54,879 bases of DNA from Desulfomonilaceae bacterium (GCA_031082285.1 JAVHLK010000029.1:1-54879); one strand, 5' to 3'. Positions 16,075 to 25,825 are shown, counted from the stretch's first letter. Made by a program: numbers and translations. Notes: generated by a model not told the origin, from the letters alone.

Positions 16075-17880
16075 ATGGCCGTGAATGAACGCGTGAAAGA
16101 CAAACTCGACCGGTTTATGCTGTGGCGCGCGGTGAAGCTGGTATGGGAGAGCGCACCGGGGTGGACTGCCGTCAACCTCGTTGCCATCTTGGTGCTGGGC
16201 TTGCTTCCGCTCGGGGCAGTGTACGTGATGAAGCTGGTGGTGGACGCGGTGACGGATGCGATCGGAGGACCTGCCGGTCAAGCGCATATGGATTCCATCC
16301 TGTTCCTCGTAGCCATCTCGGGCGCTCTCATTCTGACGCAAGTCCTGGTATCCTCCGCGGCAAACGTGGTGAAGAGCATCCAGTCGCAGCTGGTGACGGA
16401 CAGGCTGGCCTCCATCATTCAGGACAAAGCCGTCGCAGTGGATATGGAATGCTACGACAATCCCGATTACTACGACAAACTACACAGAGCCGAAGATGAA
16501 GTGGCCTTCCGTCCAAACAGAGTCGTGGACGGTCTGGTGGAGCTCGCCAGAAATACGATCTCATTGTTGGCAATGGCCGGGCTTCTCTTTTCGTTTCACG
16601 TGGGCCTGGCCGCCGCGGTGCTGATTGCGTGCGTGCCCGATTTCCTGGTCCGCCTGAAATTGAGCGAAAAGCTGTATGCCTGGTTCCGCCAAAACACCAC
16701 GCCGATAAGGCTTGCGAACTTCTTCCACTGGATGCTCACCAAGCAGTTCCATGTCAAGGAAATGCGCGTCTACGGTCTTGGCTCGACCTTGATGAATCGA
16801 TTCGAGAAGATTCGCTCCGCGCTCCGGCAGGACAAGTTCAGGCTCGTCGCTCGGTACGGCGTATTCGAAATGCTCGCCGGCACGGTCACGGTGGCCGCGT
16901 ATCTGGCGGCGTACATCTTTATCGTATACCGGACTGTTGCAGGGGCCATTACCCTGGGCGACATGGTTATGTATTACCAGGCATTTCAGCTTGCCCAGGA
17001 CAACTTCAAGAATTTGATGCGGAGCATCGCCCTGTTGTTTGAAGACAGCCTTTTCATATCGAGTCTTTACGATTTCCTTCACTGGGAGAACAAGGTGAAG
17101 GAACCCGCACGTCCCAAGGCGCTCCCAAACGCGATTACTTCGGGAATAAGCCTGGAATCGGTCAGTTTTCGATATCCGGGCCGGGGCAACGAAGTTCTGG
17201 AAAACGTGACATTGAACATGCAGCCGGGCCGCATCACGGCCCTCGTGGGAGAAAACGGGTCGGGCAAGACCACGTTGTTGAAGCTGCTGTGCCGGTTCTA
17301 CGATCCGACGGGCGGTTCGATCTGCATAGACGGTCAGGACTTCAAGTCGATACGCAGAGAAGATCTGTGGAAAAGCATGGGCGTGATATTTCAGGATTAT
17401 TCAAAATACCCGGTCACCGTGCGGGAGAACGTTTCCTTCGGCGCCTGCCATGTGGACGAACGGATGGACCGCGTCGTCGAGGCGGCAAGCGAAGCAACTG
17501 CACATGCCATGATCATGAATCTCCGACGACAGTACGATACGGTGCTGAGCAACTATCTCGAGGGAGGGCAGGAATTGAGCGAGGGCGAGTGGCAGAAGAT
17601 GGCGCTCGCCCGCGCGTTGTATAACCGCGGACAAATCTTGCTGCTCGACGAGCCGACCTCGTCCATGGACGCGAAGTCCGCGCGTCGTTTTCTCGCTCAG
17701 CTCAAAGAGAACTCGAACGGACGCGTGGTGTTGCTCATAAGTCATGATCTGTCGACGGTCGGCATCGCCGACTGGATATACCTTCTCGATCATGGTCGCA
17801 TCGTTGAAATGGGAACGTACGAGCAACTCCTGGAAAAGCGAGGACGGTTCTGGCGCCTGTTCAGCACAAGCGCCTCTTGA
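16075..17880 (+). CDS. ABC exporter, fused membrane and ATPase domains
   Basis: A 601-residue half-transporter. An N-terminal membrane domain of about six segments (about 30-345) is followed by an ATPase domain with Walker A GENGSGKTT, Walker B ILLLDEPTSSMD and H-loop ISHD. The signature is ELSEGEWQKMALARA rather than LSGGQ, a variation seen in peptide and lantibiotic-type exporters. There is no peptidase C39 domain. It would export a lipid, peptide or glycan as a homodimer. The ATG is about 17 bases after gaggagg, a long spacing, and no other in-frame start fits. It precedes the GH13 and GT-C genes on the same strand, but with gaps of about 200 bases, so a common pathway is only suggested. 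Confidence 0.92.
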   Translation: MAVNERVKDKLDRFMLWRAVKLVWESAPGWTAVNLVAILVLGLLPLGAVYVMKLVVDAVTDAIGGPAGQAHMDSILFLVAISGALILTQVLVSSAANVVKSIQSQLVTDRLASIIQDKAVAVDMECYDNPDYYDKLHRAEDEVAFRPNRVVDGLVELARNTISLLAMAGLLFSFHVGLAAAVLIACVPDFLVRLKLSEKLYAWFRQNTTPIRLANFFHWMLTKQFHVKEMRVYGLGSTLMNRFEKIRSALRQDKFRLVARYGVFEMLAGTVTVAAYLAAYIFIVYRTVAGAITLGDMVMYYQAFQLAQDNFKNLMRSIALLFEDSLFISSLYDFLHWENKVKEPARPKALPNAITSGISLESVSFRYPGRGNEVLENVTLNMQPGRITALVGENGSGKTTLLKLLCRFYDPTGGSICIDGQDFKSIRREDLWKSMGVIFQDYSKYPVTVRENVSFGACHVDERMDRVVEAASEATAHAMIMNLRRQYDTVLSNYLEGGQELSEGEWQKMALARALYNRGQILLLDEPTSSMDAKSARRFLAQLKENSNGRVVLLISHDLSTVGIADWIYLLDHGRIVEMGTYEQLLEKRGRFWRLFSTSAS

Positions 17881-18099
17881 TCGACGGTGATGGAAGACCC
17901 GAGCGGTTTCGGTCGGGAACGCCGGCTCAGCCGCAGCATCACAAAAAAATTGACAAACAGCCGCTACCTGCGTAAATTTCGAGGTTACTCGGAGGATTCG
18001 AGCCTCCTGCGATTCCACCGTTCGAGTTCCGCCCACATACCGGAGACCATTGAAACCCGTAGTTTGTGCCGGCGGCGCTTGTAAGAACATCGACGCCAT

Positions 18100-19812
18100 A
18101 TGAAGTCCATAAAAGATCTGAACTTTTCACCGGCCGGGGAGTATTTCCCATCTCCTTTAGACTGGCGCGACATCGTGCTGTACAGCCTTTTGGTGGACCG
18201 GTTTGATGACGGCTCGTGCCGACTTTGTTTCGGGGACGCCGGTGTTCGAGACGCGGTAAGATCCCCCGAGAATCGCCAAGCTTTCCAGGGCGGTAATCTC
18301 AGGGGAGTCATGAGTCGGTTGGATTACATTGCCGGTCTGGGCGCCAAGGGGATATGGCTTAGCCCCGTCTTCAAGAATCGTCCCGAACGCGACGACACCT
18401 ACCACGGGTACGGCATCCACAGCTTTTTGGAAGTCGATCCTCGATTCGGTACCGTGGAGGAGCTTCGTGAGCTTGTTTCCAAGGCGCACGACCGGGGCAT
18501 GTACGTGATTCTTGATATCGTCGTCGCGTTCACGGGAGATAACTGGGCATATGAAGGCGACCATTTCTGCGAGTATTCGACGGAACTCATGGAACCGTAT
18601 CCCTTTGGGTTCTGGCGGACGCTTTCCTCGGGCAACAACGGCTCTTGCAACGATGCGGTATGGCCGCAAGAGCTTCAGTTGAAGCAATTCTACATGAGGC
18701 GCGGGAAGATACGCGACTGGAAAATGGAAGGCCCGGAAGCCGTCGAGGGTGATTTCGACACCCTGAAGAAGCTCGACATTCGTCAGCGGGAAGTTCTCGA
18801 CATTCTTATACGAATTTACAAGTTCTGGATACGTACCGCAGACATCGACGGATTTCGTCTGGACGCGGCCAAACACATGGATCCGCTTTCCGCGGCTCGG
18901 TTCTGTTCCGCAATTCGTGAATACGCCAAGGCGCTGGGTAAACACAATTTCCTGATTTTTGGTGAGATCGCATCAGGATATCAGACGATTCAGCAATATC
19001 TCAAAGGCTGCGCATTCTGCGCAGTGAACGGCCGTCGCCATCACGGCTTTGACGCGGCGCTGGATTTTCCGCTGAGCTATATCCTGGAGCGCGTGGTGAA
19101 AGGGTTCTCCAGTCCGGAGGAGCTCCGTTGGGTTTACGACAGCACTAATCCATTATATGCCAACAGTCGGGATCCGGGCGTGAATTCCGTGACTTTCCTG
19201 GACAACCACGACCGGAACCGGCGCTTCATGCATCAGAATCCTTACCGGGAGCAGTTGGTGCTGGCTCTGGGGTATCAGTTGACGAGCCTCGGGGTTCCCT
19301 CCATCTATTATGGTACCGAACAGGGCTTTGACGGAGGCGGCCCCGATCTGCACTACGTCCGTGAATGCATGTTCGGGGGCGTATGGGGGGCGTTCGGCCG
19401 GTGCCGCACGGGCTTCTTCGACACCGAGAATCTTGTCTACAAGAGTATCGCGCGACTGGCGGCCATAAGGATGCAAGAGCCCGCGCTTAGGTACGGACGG
19501 CAGTATTTTCGGGAAACGAGCACGAACGGAATAGACTTTGCTCATCCCGGGGACAGACATTGTACTCTGGCATATTCACGCGTTCTGGACGACGATGAGA
19601 TCGTCGTAGCGCTCAATCTGGACTTTCACGCTCGAAACGACTTCATCACCATAGATTTCACCATGAACGAGGAAGGCGAATGGCTGGCGGATCTGCTGCA
19701 GCCGCAATTCCGCGTTCAGGTCGTGAAGCGGCATGGCCGCAGCTCGGTACAAGTCCGTCTTGGCGGTCTGCAGATGGCGATTCTCAAGAAAGAGAAGCTT
19801 TGTGCCGGCTGA
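18100..19812 (+). CDS. Alpha-amylase family (GH13) glycoside hydrolase or transglycosidase
   Basis: A 570-residue cytoplasmic protein (no signal) with a (beta/alpha)8 GH13 core. Region II GFRLDAAKH carries the nucleophile D255, region III IFGEIAS the acid/base E289, and region IV FLDNHD the transition-state D371. Region I is atypical: DIVVAFTGDN replaces the usual DxVxNH. All three catalytic acids are present, so it should be active on alpha-glucosidic bonds. A C-terminal beta domain follows from about 470. Family members include amylases, trehalose synthases and sucrose-type enzymes; the exact one is not decidable here. Its stop overlaps the probable start of the GT-C gene. The ribosome site before the ATG is weak. 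Confidence 0.88.
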   Translation: MKSIKDLNFSPAGEYFPSPLDWRDIVLYSLLVDRFDDGSCRLCFGDAGVRDAVRSPENRQAFQGGNLRGVMSRLDYIAGLGAKGIWLSPVFKNRPERDDTYHGYGIHSFLEVDPRFGTVEELRELVSKAHDRGMYVILDIVVAFTGDNWAYEGDHFCEYSTELMEPYPFGFWRTLSSGNNGSCNDAVWPQELQLKQFYMRRGKIRDWKMEGPEAVEGDFDTLKKLDIRQREVLDILIRIYKFWIRTADIDGFRLDAAKHMDPLSAARFCSAIREYAKALGKHNFLIFGEIASGYQTIQQYLKGCAFCAVNGRRHHGFDAALDFPLSYILERVVKGFSSPEELRWVYDSTNPLYANSRDPGVNSVTFLDNHDRNRRFMHQNPYREQLVLALGYQLTSLGVPSIYYGTEQGFDGGGPDLHYVRECMFGGVWGAFGRCRTGFFDTENLVYKSIARLAAIRMQEPALRYGRQYFRETSTNGIDFAHPGDRHCTLAYSRVLDDDEIVVALNLDFHARNDFITIDFTMNEEGEWLADLLQPQFRVQVVKRHGRSSVQVRLGGLQMAILKKEKLCAG

Positions 19813-21325
19813 ACCCCCACTCCCCCGGATGAGATCCTGTTGGCCCGTATGTGTCCTGCCGGTCGCCGGCATACTTATCTACATCGCTTCCGTTTTGGCG
19901 GCCGACGGATTCACCATCGACGATGCCTACATTTCGGCCAGATACGCAAAGAATCTTGCCTTCAGCGGCCAATTGACATGGAACGTGGGGGAAGTTCCGA
20001 GAACGGAAGGGTACACGTCGCCGCTTTGGGTTGTCGCGTCATCTCTACTCTTTTTCGTCACGGATAGTTCCGCGTTTCGTCCGATCCAGCTTATGAGCGC
20101 CGTGTTCGGCGCTTTGACGCTTTTGATGCCGTGTGCGCTGGCACGCAGGCTCGGTCTTTCACGCAACGCGGTTGCATTTCCTCTCCTCTTTCTGTCCCTG
20201 ACTCTTCCATTTGTCGTGTGGAGCGCTTCGGGAATGGAGAACGCGTTGTACACGTTTCTGGTACTGCTCGCGCTTTATCTGGTAATTAATGAAGAAGACA
20301 ATGGATTGCGTTATGACACTCCGCTGGTTCTTTTTCTTGTTTTTCTGACTCGTACCGAAGGTTTGGTGTTCTACGGCGCGACGGTCGCGGTCAGATGCGT
20401 CAAATTGATCCTGGCCCCCGATGCCGGACGCGACCAACGAAAGAGGTTTCTGGTCTGGAACGCAATCTTCCTGTCGTGCTTGTTCGCGTATCTTGTCTGG
20501 AAAATCTACTATTACGAAGCCCTCCTGCCCTTGCCCGTCCACGTTAAGAAGCCGGCAGGATATGCGGGTTTGGCGTACGTCGGCAGTTGGCTGCTTTATG
20601 TTGCACCGTTCTTGCTGCTCGCATTGCTTGGCTTAAGAATCGGTTGGAACGTGAAGAAGGCCCATATGTGGGCAGCGTTGGGTGCCTATCTCATGGCAAT
20701 CTCGATCTCCAACCCCATGATGGGACATGACTACAGGCTCCTGGTAACCGCATTCCCACTGATATACGTGCTTGCCGCATGGGAGCTGGATCGCCTCTTC
20801 AGGAACGGGCACGCCAAGAGAGCGCAAGGAATGCTGCTCGTCGGGATTGTCGTCTTCTTGTGCGGAACGCTCATCAAACATCCCGGAGACTATGTGGACT
20901 CATTGCGACGCAGAGCCGCGGCAAGCGCTCAAGTCCTCGGACAAGTGCACATTCCCTTGGGTAAGTGGCTGGATGCGCGGCGGGAACAAGCCGGCATCAA
21001 GAGAGTTGCCCTTGCGGACGCGGGTGCCATTGCGTTTCACTTCGAAGGCGAGATCATCGACCTTTACGGGTTGAACGACAGAGAGATTGCACATAAAGGG
21101 TTTTCAGCCCAACGAGTCCTCGAGAGAAGTCCGGATTATATCGTGCTGAACAGCAAGAGCGATACGCGGTTTGAAGGCAACGACACGGCGTGTGGGAAGA
21201 TGTCCGAGGAGATATTTGCGTCGGATTCGTTCAAGAAGCACTATTCGTTCGTAAAGCAGTTCGTGAGTCATGAACCATTTTACTCGTTATGGGTGTACCA
21301 GAGGCTTCAAGGTCCTGAGAGATGA
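19802..21325 (+). CDS. GT-C membrane glycosyltransferase, AftB-like
   Basis: About 507 residues with some ten hydrophobic segments. The first loop contains TIDDAYISARYAKNL followed by a GYTSPLW motif, typical of the GT-C family that includes mycobacterial AftB and many Gram-negative lipid-linked sugar transferases; the DD pair is the usual catalytic acid site. It would transfer a sugar from a polyprenyl-phosphate donor on the periplasmic face of the inner membrane. The start is uncertain: GTG at 19802 with a purine-rich aaagagaag upstream (overlapping the GH13 stop), or ATG at 19829 with no ribosome site. The acceptor is unknown. Confidence 0.82.
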   Translation: MPAEPPLPRMRSCWPVCVLPVAGILIYIASVLAADGFTIDDAYISARYAKNLAFSGQLTWNVGEVPRTEGYTSPLWVVASSLLFFVTDSSAFRPIQLMSAVFGALTLLMPCALARRLGLSRNAVAFPLLFLSLTLPFVVWSASGMENALYTFLVLLALYLVINEEDNGLRYDTPLVLFLVFLTRTEGLVFYGATVAVRCVKLILAPDAGRDQRKRFLVWNAIFLSCLFAYLVWKIYYYEALLPLPVHVKKPAGYAGLAYVGSWLLYVAPFLLLALLGLRIGWNVKKAHMWAALGAYLMAISISNPMMGHDYRLLVTAFPLIYVLAAWELDRLFRNGHAKRAQGMLLVGIVVFLCGTLIKHPGDYVDSLRRRAAASAQVLGQVHIPLGKWLDARREQAGIKRVALADAGAIAFHFEGEIIDLYGLNDREIAHKGFSAQRVLERSPDYIVLNSKSDTRFEGNDTACGKMSEEIFASDSFKKHYSFVKQFVSHEPFYSLWVYQRLQGPER

Positions 21326-21421
21326 CGCGCCGGCATTTCATGATGAACCCCACGTAAGACTGCGGTCACGCACTTCCGGTTGCTTGCAGTTCGGGCGGCA
21401 AGAACCATCCCGTCGTCCTGA

Positions 21422-23626
21422 TTACCCGCGCTTCACGGGAAGCTCTATGATGAATCTCGCGCCTCCGAGGGGGTTGTCCTTGACGCGGATGAACCCGTTA
21501 TGGTCCGAGACGATGGTGCTTACGATGGTGAGGCCCAGACCGGTCCCCCCGAGCTTCTTTGAGAAGTACGGCTCGAAAAGTCGTTCTCGATCTTGGGGAT
21601 CGATGCCGGGTCCGTTATCCGCGACCTCCACTGAAGCAATGGACAGGATCGGATCGTATGCGGTTCGGACTTCCACCGTTCCGGTGTCGCCTGCCGCTGC
21701 TGCCGCATTGTCTATGAGGTTGACGAGCACGCGTTTCATCTGCTCCTTGTCCAGATCGAAGATGGGGACCCTCGTCGCGGGTTCGAACGAAAATCTTGTT
21801 CCGTTATTGCCCTGCAGGTACAGTTCAACGACTTCCCGCACCAAGGCGTTGAGGTCGTTGGGAACCGGGTTTGCCGAAGGCATCCTGGCGAACTGGGAGA
21901 ACTCGTTGACCATGGTCTTGAGCTGTTCGACCTGGTCGATGATGGTTCTCGTGCACTGGTCTAAGATCTCGGAGTCGACGCCCGGTTTCCCCAGGTACTG
22001 CCGCCTTACCCGCTGAGCACTGAGCTGAATGGGAGTGAGCGGATTCTTGATCTCGTGCGCGATCCTGCGGGCCACTTCCCTCCATGCGGCCATTCGCTGG
22101 GTCTTGACCATTTGAGTCATGTCTTCAAAGACCAGCACGACGCCCATATTGTGCCCTTCTTCGTCACGGAGGTTGTTGGCGAAGCAGATGAGCGCGACGA
22201 CCTTTTCAGGAAAAGAAAGTGAGATCTGCCGTTCAACGGCCTCGGCATTGAGCGCGTTCAGGTCTCCGAGCACATCGTCCAACGCGGCATAGGAAACTTC
22301 CGGGAGCACTTCGGATAGGGGCTTTCCAATGATGTCTTCCTCTGAAATCCGCAACAGGCTCCGCGCCGACTTGTTCATGGTCGTTATGGACCGGTTCTCA
22401 TCAATGGACAGGACGCCGGCCGCCACGTTTCTCAGGACCGTTTCCATGTACTTGCGACGATTCTCCAAATCCGTGTTGACTCGGACCAGCTCGTTTCTCC
22501 CGGTGCGCAAATCCGCGGCCATCTCGTTAAAAGACTTGACCAGGACGCCCAGTTCGTCGTCGGCGACAGGTTCGACGTAGACCTCCAGGTCGCCCCCGGC
22601 TATGCGCTCGGTTGCTTCGGAAAGCTTGAGCAGCGGGTCGGTGATGTCGCCCGCAATGGACACCCCGATCCAGAATCCTATGAATATCACCAGCAGGGCC
22701 ACCATCAGGAGGATCAATATGTAGATCGTTTTCACCGGTCCCTTCATGCGTCTCGCTTCCTGGTAATCGCCGAACGCATTGGATATGGAGAACAAGCGGG
22801 CGGCAAGCGAGGTCGGTATGTAGTAATCGGCCACCACCGCGGCTTCAACGCCGCCGTCGGAGGTCGACTTGACCGGTGAAATTCCGCGGATGAGATCGCT
22901 CCCGCCGTCCAGCGGGATGATCTTTGACGTCGTCTCCCCCTTGAACGAAATCTTGAGAAAACTCGGCCGAGGCGGAGGGACGGCCACGTCTCCGAGCTGC
23001 TCGTCTCTCATGAGCACAGGCGGCGAACCGTCGCGAAAGTAGATCTGCACCGAACTCAGCCCGTCTCTTTCCCTCCAGGTCTTCAAGACTTCCCACAACA
23101 TGGATCGCTTGTTCGGATCGAGCAACGCGCGTTTCTCAATAAGTGAAGCCAGTCCCTCACTACTGTTGAGTGCATTGTCGGAGGCATTCTGGTAGTAGGC
23201 CTGGGCCACGACCAACGAAGACTGCAATGATTCCTCGACCTGTTCCTTGAACCAGCTCTCGATGGTGGTGTGAAGCACTCCCGCACTGGCAATGAACAAG
23301 ACAACGGTGGGGACCAACGTCAGAGCGACGAAAGCGAGGGTCAATCGAGTCTTGAGATTTGCGCCCAAGACTCCTTGTCTGCGCTCGAAGACGAGTTTGA
23401 AAATGTTGCGGAACAGAAAGAAAATGATCAGGATCAGCAACAGCGTGACGATACTGAGGAGAGCAAAGAGCAACAGGTGGCCGGCAAAAGGAATTTCCTC
23501 CGCGGACCGTGCAATCCGAGATTCCACCAAGAAGATGATTCCCACCACGACGGCGGCGAAGAGCGCTACGAGGAGTTCCCTGCGCCTTTTTCTTCTCGCC
23601 TGTCGCTCGGTGATCGCCCGTTTCAC
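21422..23626 (-). CDS. NtrY-like sensor histidine kinase
   Basis: A 734-residue inner-membrane kinase. Hydrophobic segments lie at about 19-36, 49-73 and 95-118, then an extracytoplasmic region to about 298, a fourth segment 301-325, HAMP (about 325-380), PAS (about 392-505), HisKA with H524 in RRIAHEIKNPLTPIQ, and HATPase with LVNLIDNAAAA, DNGPGI and GTGLGLTIV. The extra N-terminal membrane segments and the H-box match the NtrY family of nitrogen or redox sensing kinases. No response regulator (NtrX) is adjacent. The start is GTG overlapping the stop of the upstream zincin gene (GTGA), so the two are co-translated. Confidence 0.92.
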   Translation of the reverse strand: MKRAITERQARRKRRRELLVALFAAVVVGIIFLVESRIARSAEEIPFAGHLLLFALLSIVTLLLILIIFFLFRNIFKLVFERRQGVLGANLKTRLTLAFVALTLVPTVVLFIASAGVLHTTIESWFKEQVEESLQSSLVVAQAYYQNASDNALNSSEGLASLIEKRALLDPNKRSMLWEVLKTWRERDGLSSVQIYFRDGSPPVLMRDEQLGDVAVPPPRPSFLKISFKGETTSKIIPLDGGSDLIRGISPVKSTSDGGVEAAVVADYYIPTSLAARLFSISNAFGDYQEARRMKGPVKTIYILILLMVALLVIFIGFWIGVSIAGDITDPLLKLSEATERIAGGDLEVYVEPVADDELGVLVKSFNEMAADLRTGRNELVRVNTDLENRRKYMETVLRNVAAGVLSIDENRSITTMNKSARSLLRISEEDIIGKPLSEVLPEVSYAALDDVLGDLNALNAEAVERQISLSFPEKVVALICFANNLRDEEGHNMGVVLVFEDMTQMVKTQRMAAWREVARRIAHEIKNPLTPIQLSAQRVRRQYLGKPGVDSEILDQCTRTIIDQVEQLKTMVNEFSQFARMPSANPVPNDLNALVREVVELYLQGNNGTRFSFEPATRVPIFDLDKEQMKRVLVNLIDNAAAAAGDTGTVEVRTAYDPILSIASVEVADNGPGIDPQDRERLFEPYFSKKLGGTGLGLTIVSTIVSDHNGFIRVKDNPLGGARFIIELPVKRG

Positions 23627-23997
23627 GTTTCCTCACCAGTCATGGCGTAGAGCTCTTCGTCGTCGAACCCCAGATGGTGACCCAACTCGTGAATGACGAC
23701 GTCCCTGATGACCGTGGGAATCTTTTCGGGACGGCCCGCGGAGCGAACGATGGGGCGCCGGTAAAGATAGATTCGGTCGGGCAACACATTCACGGAAAAG
23801 AAGCTCTGATGAGTCACGGGAACGCCCACGTAGAGGCCGAGCAAGTCCCACTTCGAGTCGAGATCCAGGGAATGAAGCGTCTCTTGGTCCGGGAAGTCTT
23901 CGACGATTACCTCCACGTTTTCCATCTTTCGGCGGAAAATCTCGGGGATTTGGTCGAGTGCTTCGGCCACCGATCTGTCGAACTGATCCTTGATCAC
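23623..23997 (-). CDS. Small zincin-like metallopeptidase, PF06262 type
   Basis: A 124-residue soluble protein with the zinc-binding HELGHHLGFDD motif, the extended HExxHxxGxxD typical of the minimal 'Zincin_1' (DUF1025) family. Function in the family is unproven; some members are thought to be cytoplasmic metalloproteases. The start is GTG after gaaggaa. It is first in a two-gene operon with the NtrY-like kinase (GTGA overlap). Confidence 0.85.
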   Translation of the reverse strand: MIKDQFDRSVAEALDQIPEIFRRKMENVEVIVEDFPDQETLHSLDLDSKWDLLGLYVGVPVTHQSFFSVNVLPDRIYLYRRPIVRSAGRPEKIPTVIRDVVIHELGHHLGFDDEELYAMTGEET

Positions 23998-24061
23998 TGT
24001 TTCCTTCGCAGCCGTGGTGCCGGTATCGGGTTCCTTCGGAGCCTCCGTCCCGCGTGCCGGC

Positions 24062-24090
24062 TTGACAGTGCTCTCAGCATGCGCGATTAG
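24062..24090 (+). promoter_or_regulatory. Putative promoter for pth
   Basis: TTGACA at 24062-24067, a 17-base spacer, and GATTAG at 24085-24090. The -35 is perfect and the -10 weak. It lies in the divergent region between the zincin gene and pth. Confidence 0.35.
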
Positions 24091-24125
24091 ACGATGCTGT
24101 AACAGAAAAATGGAGAAATGGGAAG

Positions 24126-24737
24126 GTGCAGGGAAGATCTACGGGAAAACAGATCGTGATCGTGGGACTGGGAAATCCTGGAAGAGCTTATTCCCTGCAT
24201 CGCCACAATGCCGGCTTTCACGTGGTCGACGAGCTTGCGGCCCAAGAAAACGGATCCTGGAGCCGGAACCGAGAGAAGACCATAATCTGTGGGATTGAAA
24301 TCGAGAGCCAAAGAGTGATCCTGGCAAAACCTCAAACCTATATGAACTTGAGCGGAAAGGCGGTCGCTCCGCTCCTGCAACGCGAGAATGCAGACCCTTC
24401 ACGTCTCGTCGTGGTTCACGACGATCTGGACATCGCGCTCGGCAGGATTCGCATCAAGGTGGGAGGAGGTGACGGCGGTCACAAAGGGATCCGTTCGATC
24501 GCGGATTCGCTGAGATTCCGCGACTTCATTCGGGTGAGACTGGGGATAGGGCGCCCCCCGGAAGGGGTGCCTGCAGAGGAGTTCGTGTTGACCGTGTTCA
24601 GTCCGGACGAGCAGCCAACGGCAAGAGCCTTGATAACGGCGGGAGCGCAAGCGGTAAGACTGATCGTTGCCTCAGGCGTGGAAGAGGCCCGGAACACGGT
24701 GCACTCCGGAAGGTTAACGCAGGAGTCGGCAAAGTGA
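24126..24737 (+). CDS. pth: Peptidyl-tRNA hydrolase
   Basis: Releases tRNA from peptidyl-tRNA that drops off ribosomes. 203 residues, standard length. It has the family start VGLGNPG, catalytic His and Asn in RHNAGF (H27, N28), KPQTYMNLSG and VVHDDLDI with the catalytic-site Asp, followed by GGDGGHKG. The GTG start leaves a 7-residue leader before the conserved GKQIVIVGLGNPG and has ggag about ten bases upstream. In many bacteria pth sits beside rplY or ychF; here it is followed by a methyltransferase with its own -10 box. Confidence 0.97.
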   Translation: MQGRSTGKQIVIVGLGNPGRAYSLHRHNAGFHVVDELAAQENGSWSRNREKTIICGIEIESQRVILAKPQTYMNLSGKAVAPLLQRENADPSRLVVVHDDLDIALGRIRIKVGGGDGGHKGIRSIADSLRFRDFIRVRLGIGRPPEGVPAEEFVLTVFSPDEQPTARALITAGAQAVRLIVASGVEEARNTVHSGRLTQESAK

Positions 24738-24850
24738 TAGCGGACCCTGTGGGCGGTCGGTTCCACCTGCAGAAGGAGGCCTGCCGTCCACATGCCTCGG
24801 TCGTATCAGTGCTCTGTTTGGGGCCTTGCCCGGGATGTGCGGTTTTTTTC

Positions 24851-24874
24851 TTGCCAATCATCCGGGTCTATAAT
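24851..24874 (+). promoter_or_regulatory. Putative promoter for the methyltransferase gene
   Basis: A perfect TATAAT at 24869-24874. The nearest -35-like element, TTGCCA (24851-24856), is only 12 bases upstream, and at the ideal 17-base distance the sequence is merely T-rich. A six-bp stem (agttcc tgaa ggaact, 24890-24905) lies in the leader. Plausible but not certain. Confidence 0.4.
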
Positions 24875-24924
24875 ATCGTTGGGAGTCTCAGTTCCTGAAG
24901 GAACTTCCCATAGGGGGTTATGGA

Positions 24925-25623
24925 ATGAATCAAACGATGGTGAGTGAGGACAACGCTCCGTTGCGCAAGATGCTGCGCCCGATCGTACGGGCCTTGAGGA
25001 CCGCGTACATTCAGGGCACAAGCGTGGTGAAACTGATGCCGTCGGAGCGGGCCATTCAGCTCTATTACAAGTATCGCCGCAAGAGCTATGACCTGCAGTG
25101 GGCCATGGATCCCGGTTACAAGAAGGGTCTCAGGCAACTGGTGGACCTGGCAGTCGACGCCGACGACCGCGTTCTGGATGTCGGTTGCGGTACCGGGTCG
25201 GCAACTGTGGTGGCGGCGACTAAGGCCCGTGAAGTCGTCGGCATCGACCTGTCGCCGGACATGATCGAACTGGCTCAAGAGAAAGTCGAGAAGAAATGCC
25301 TGGGGAATACCAGGTTCATAGCCACGTCCGTAGAAGATTACAGGCCTGACGGCAAATACGACACGGTCATCAGCTCGTTCATGATACCTCATGTCAAGCC
25401 ATCCTTGAGACCGGCCATCTACTCATGCATGTACAATTTCCTGAAGCCGGGCGGCGCGGTGGGACTGTTCGCGTCCAGGGGCGAGGTGTGTGACGTGTAC
25501 GAGACCCGCAGCGAAATTGAGGAGAACCTTCATTGGGCAGGGTTCTGTGATGTGGAACTGCTCGATGTGTATGATATCTACCGGATCGCTCTGGCGCGGA
25601 AACCGGCAACCCCGGAAGAATAG
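24925..25623 (+). CDS. Class I SAM-dependent methyltransferase
   Basis: 232 residues. The SAM-binding core starts with motif I VLDVGCGTGSATVVA (about 76-90), then an acidic GIDLSPDM loop, consistent with the Methyltransf_11/25 group of small-molecule methyltransferases. The first 60 residues are a basic helical extension. The substrate is unknown. The start is ATG after a long G-run (aggggg). It is transcribed alone, between its own promoter-like -10 and a strong terminator. Confidence 0.85.
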   Translation: MNQTMVSEDNAPLRKMLRPIVRALRTAYIQGTSVVKLMPSERAIQLYYKYRRKSYDLQWAMDPGYKKGLRQLVDLAVDADDRVLDVGCGTGSATVVAATKAREVVGIDLSPDMIELAQEKVEKKCLGNTRFIATSVEDYRPDGKYDTVISSFMIPHVKPSLRPAIYSCMYNFLKPGGAVGLFASRGEVCDVYETRSEIEENLHWAGFCDVELLDVYDIYRIALARKPATPEE

Positions 25624-25649
25624 TACGCGGCCGAACCGGTAAAAACGTT

Positions 25650-25690
25650 ACACCCCCGGGCACGGATTGTCCGGGGGTGTTGTCGTTCTT
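25650..25690 (+). terminator. Intrinsic terminator
   Basis: A 13-base stem (acacccccgggca / tgtccgggggtgt, 25650-25662 with 25668-25680) with a 5-base loop, followed by a T-rich tgtcgttcttt. It ends the methyltransferase transcript. Confidence 0.8.
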
Positions 25691-25825
25691 TCCGGACTGT
25701 GGGGCACCGAGCGCTTTGGCGCACTCTTGTCGCAAAGACACCGTCAATATTGTCCTTGCGAGGGAGCGGCTCCCGACAGTCCCGAAGCGTCAAGAAAACG
25801 TTGCCGTACTTGAGAGAACGCGTAC

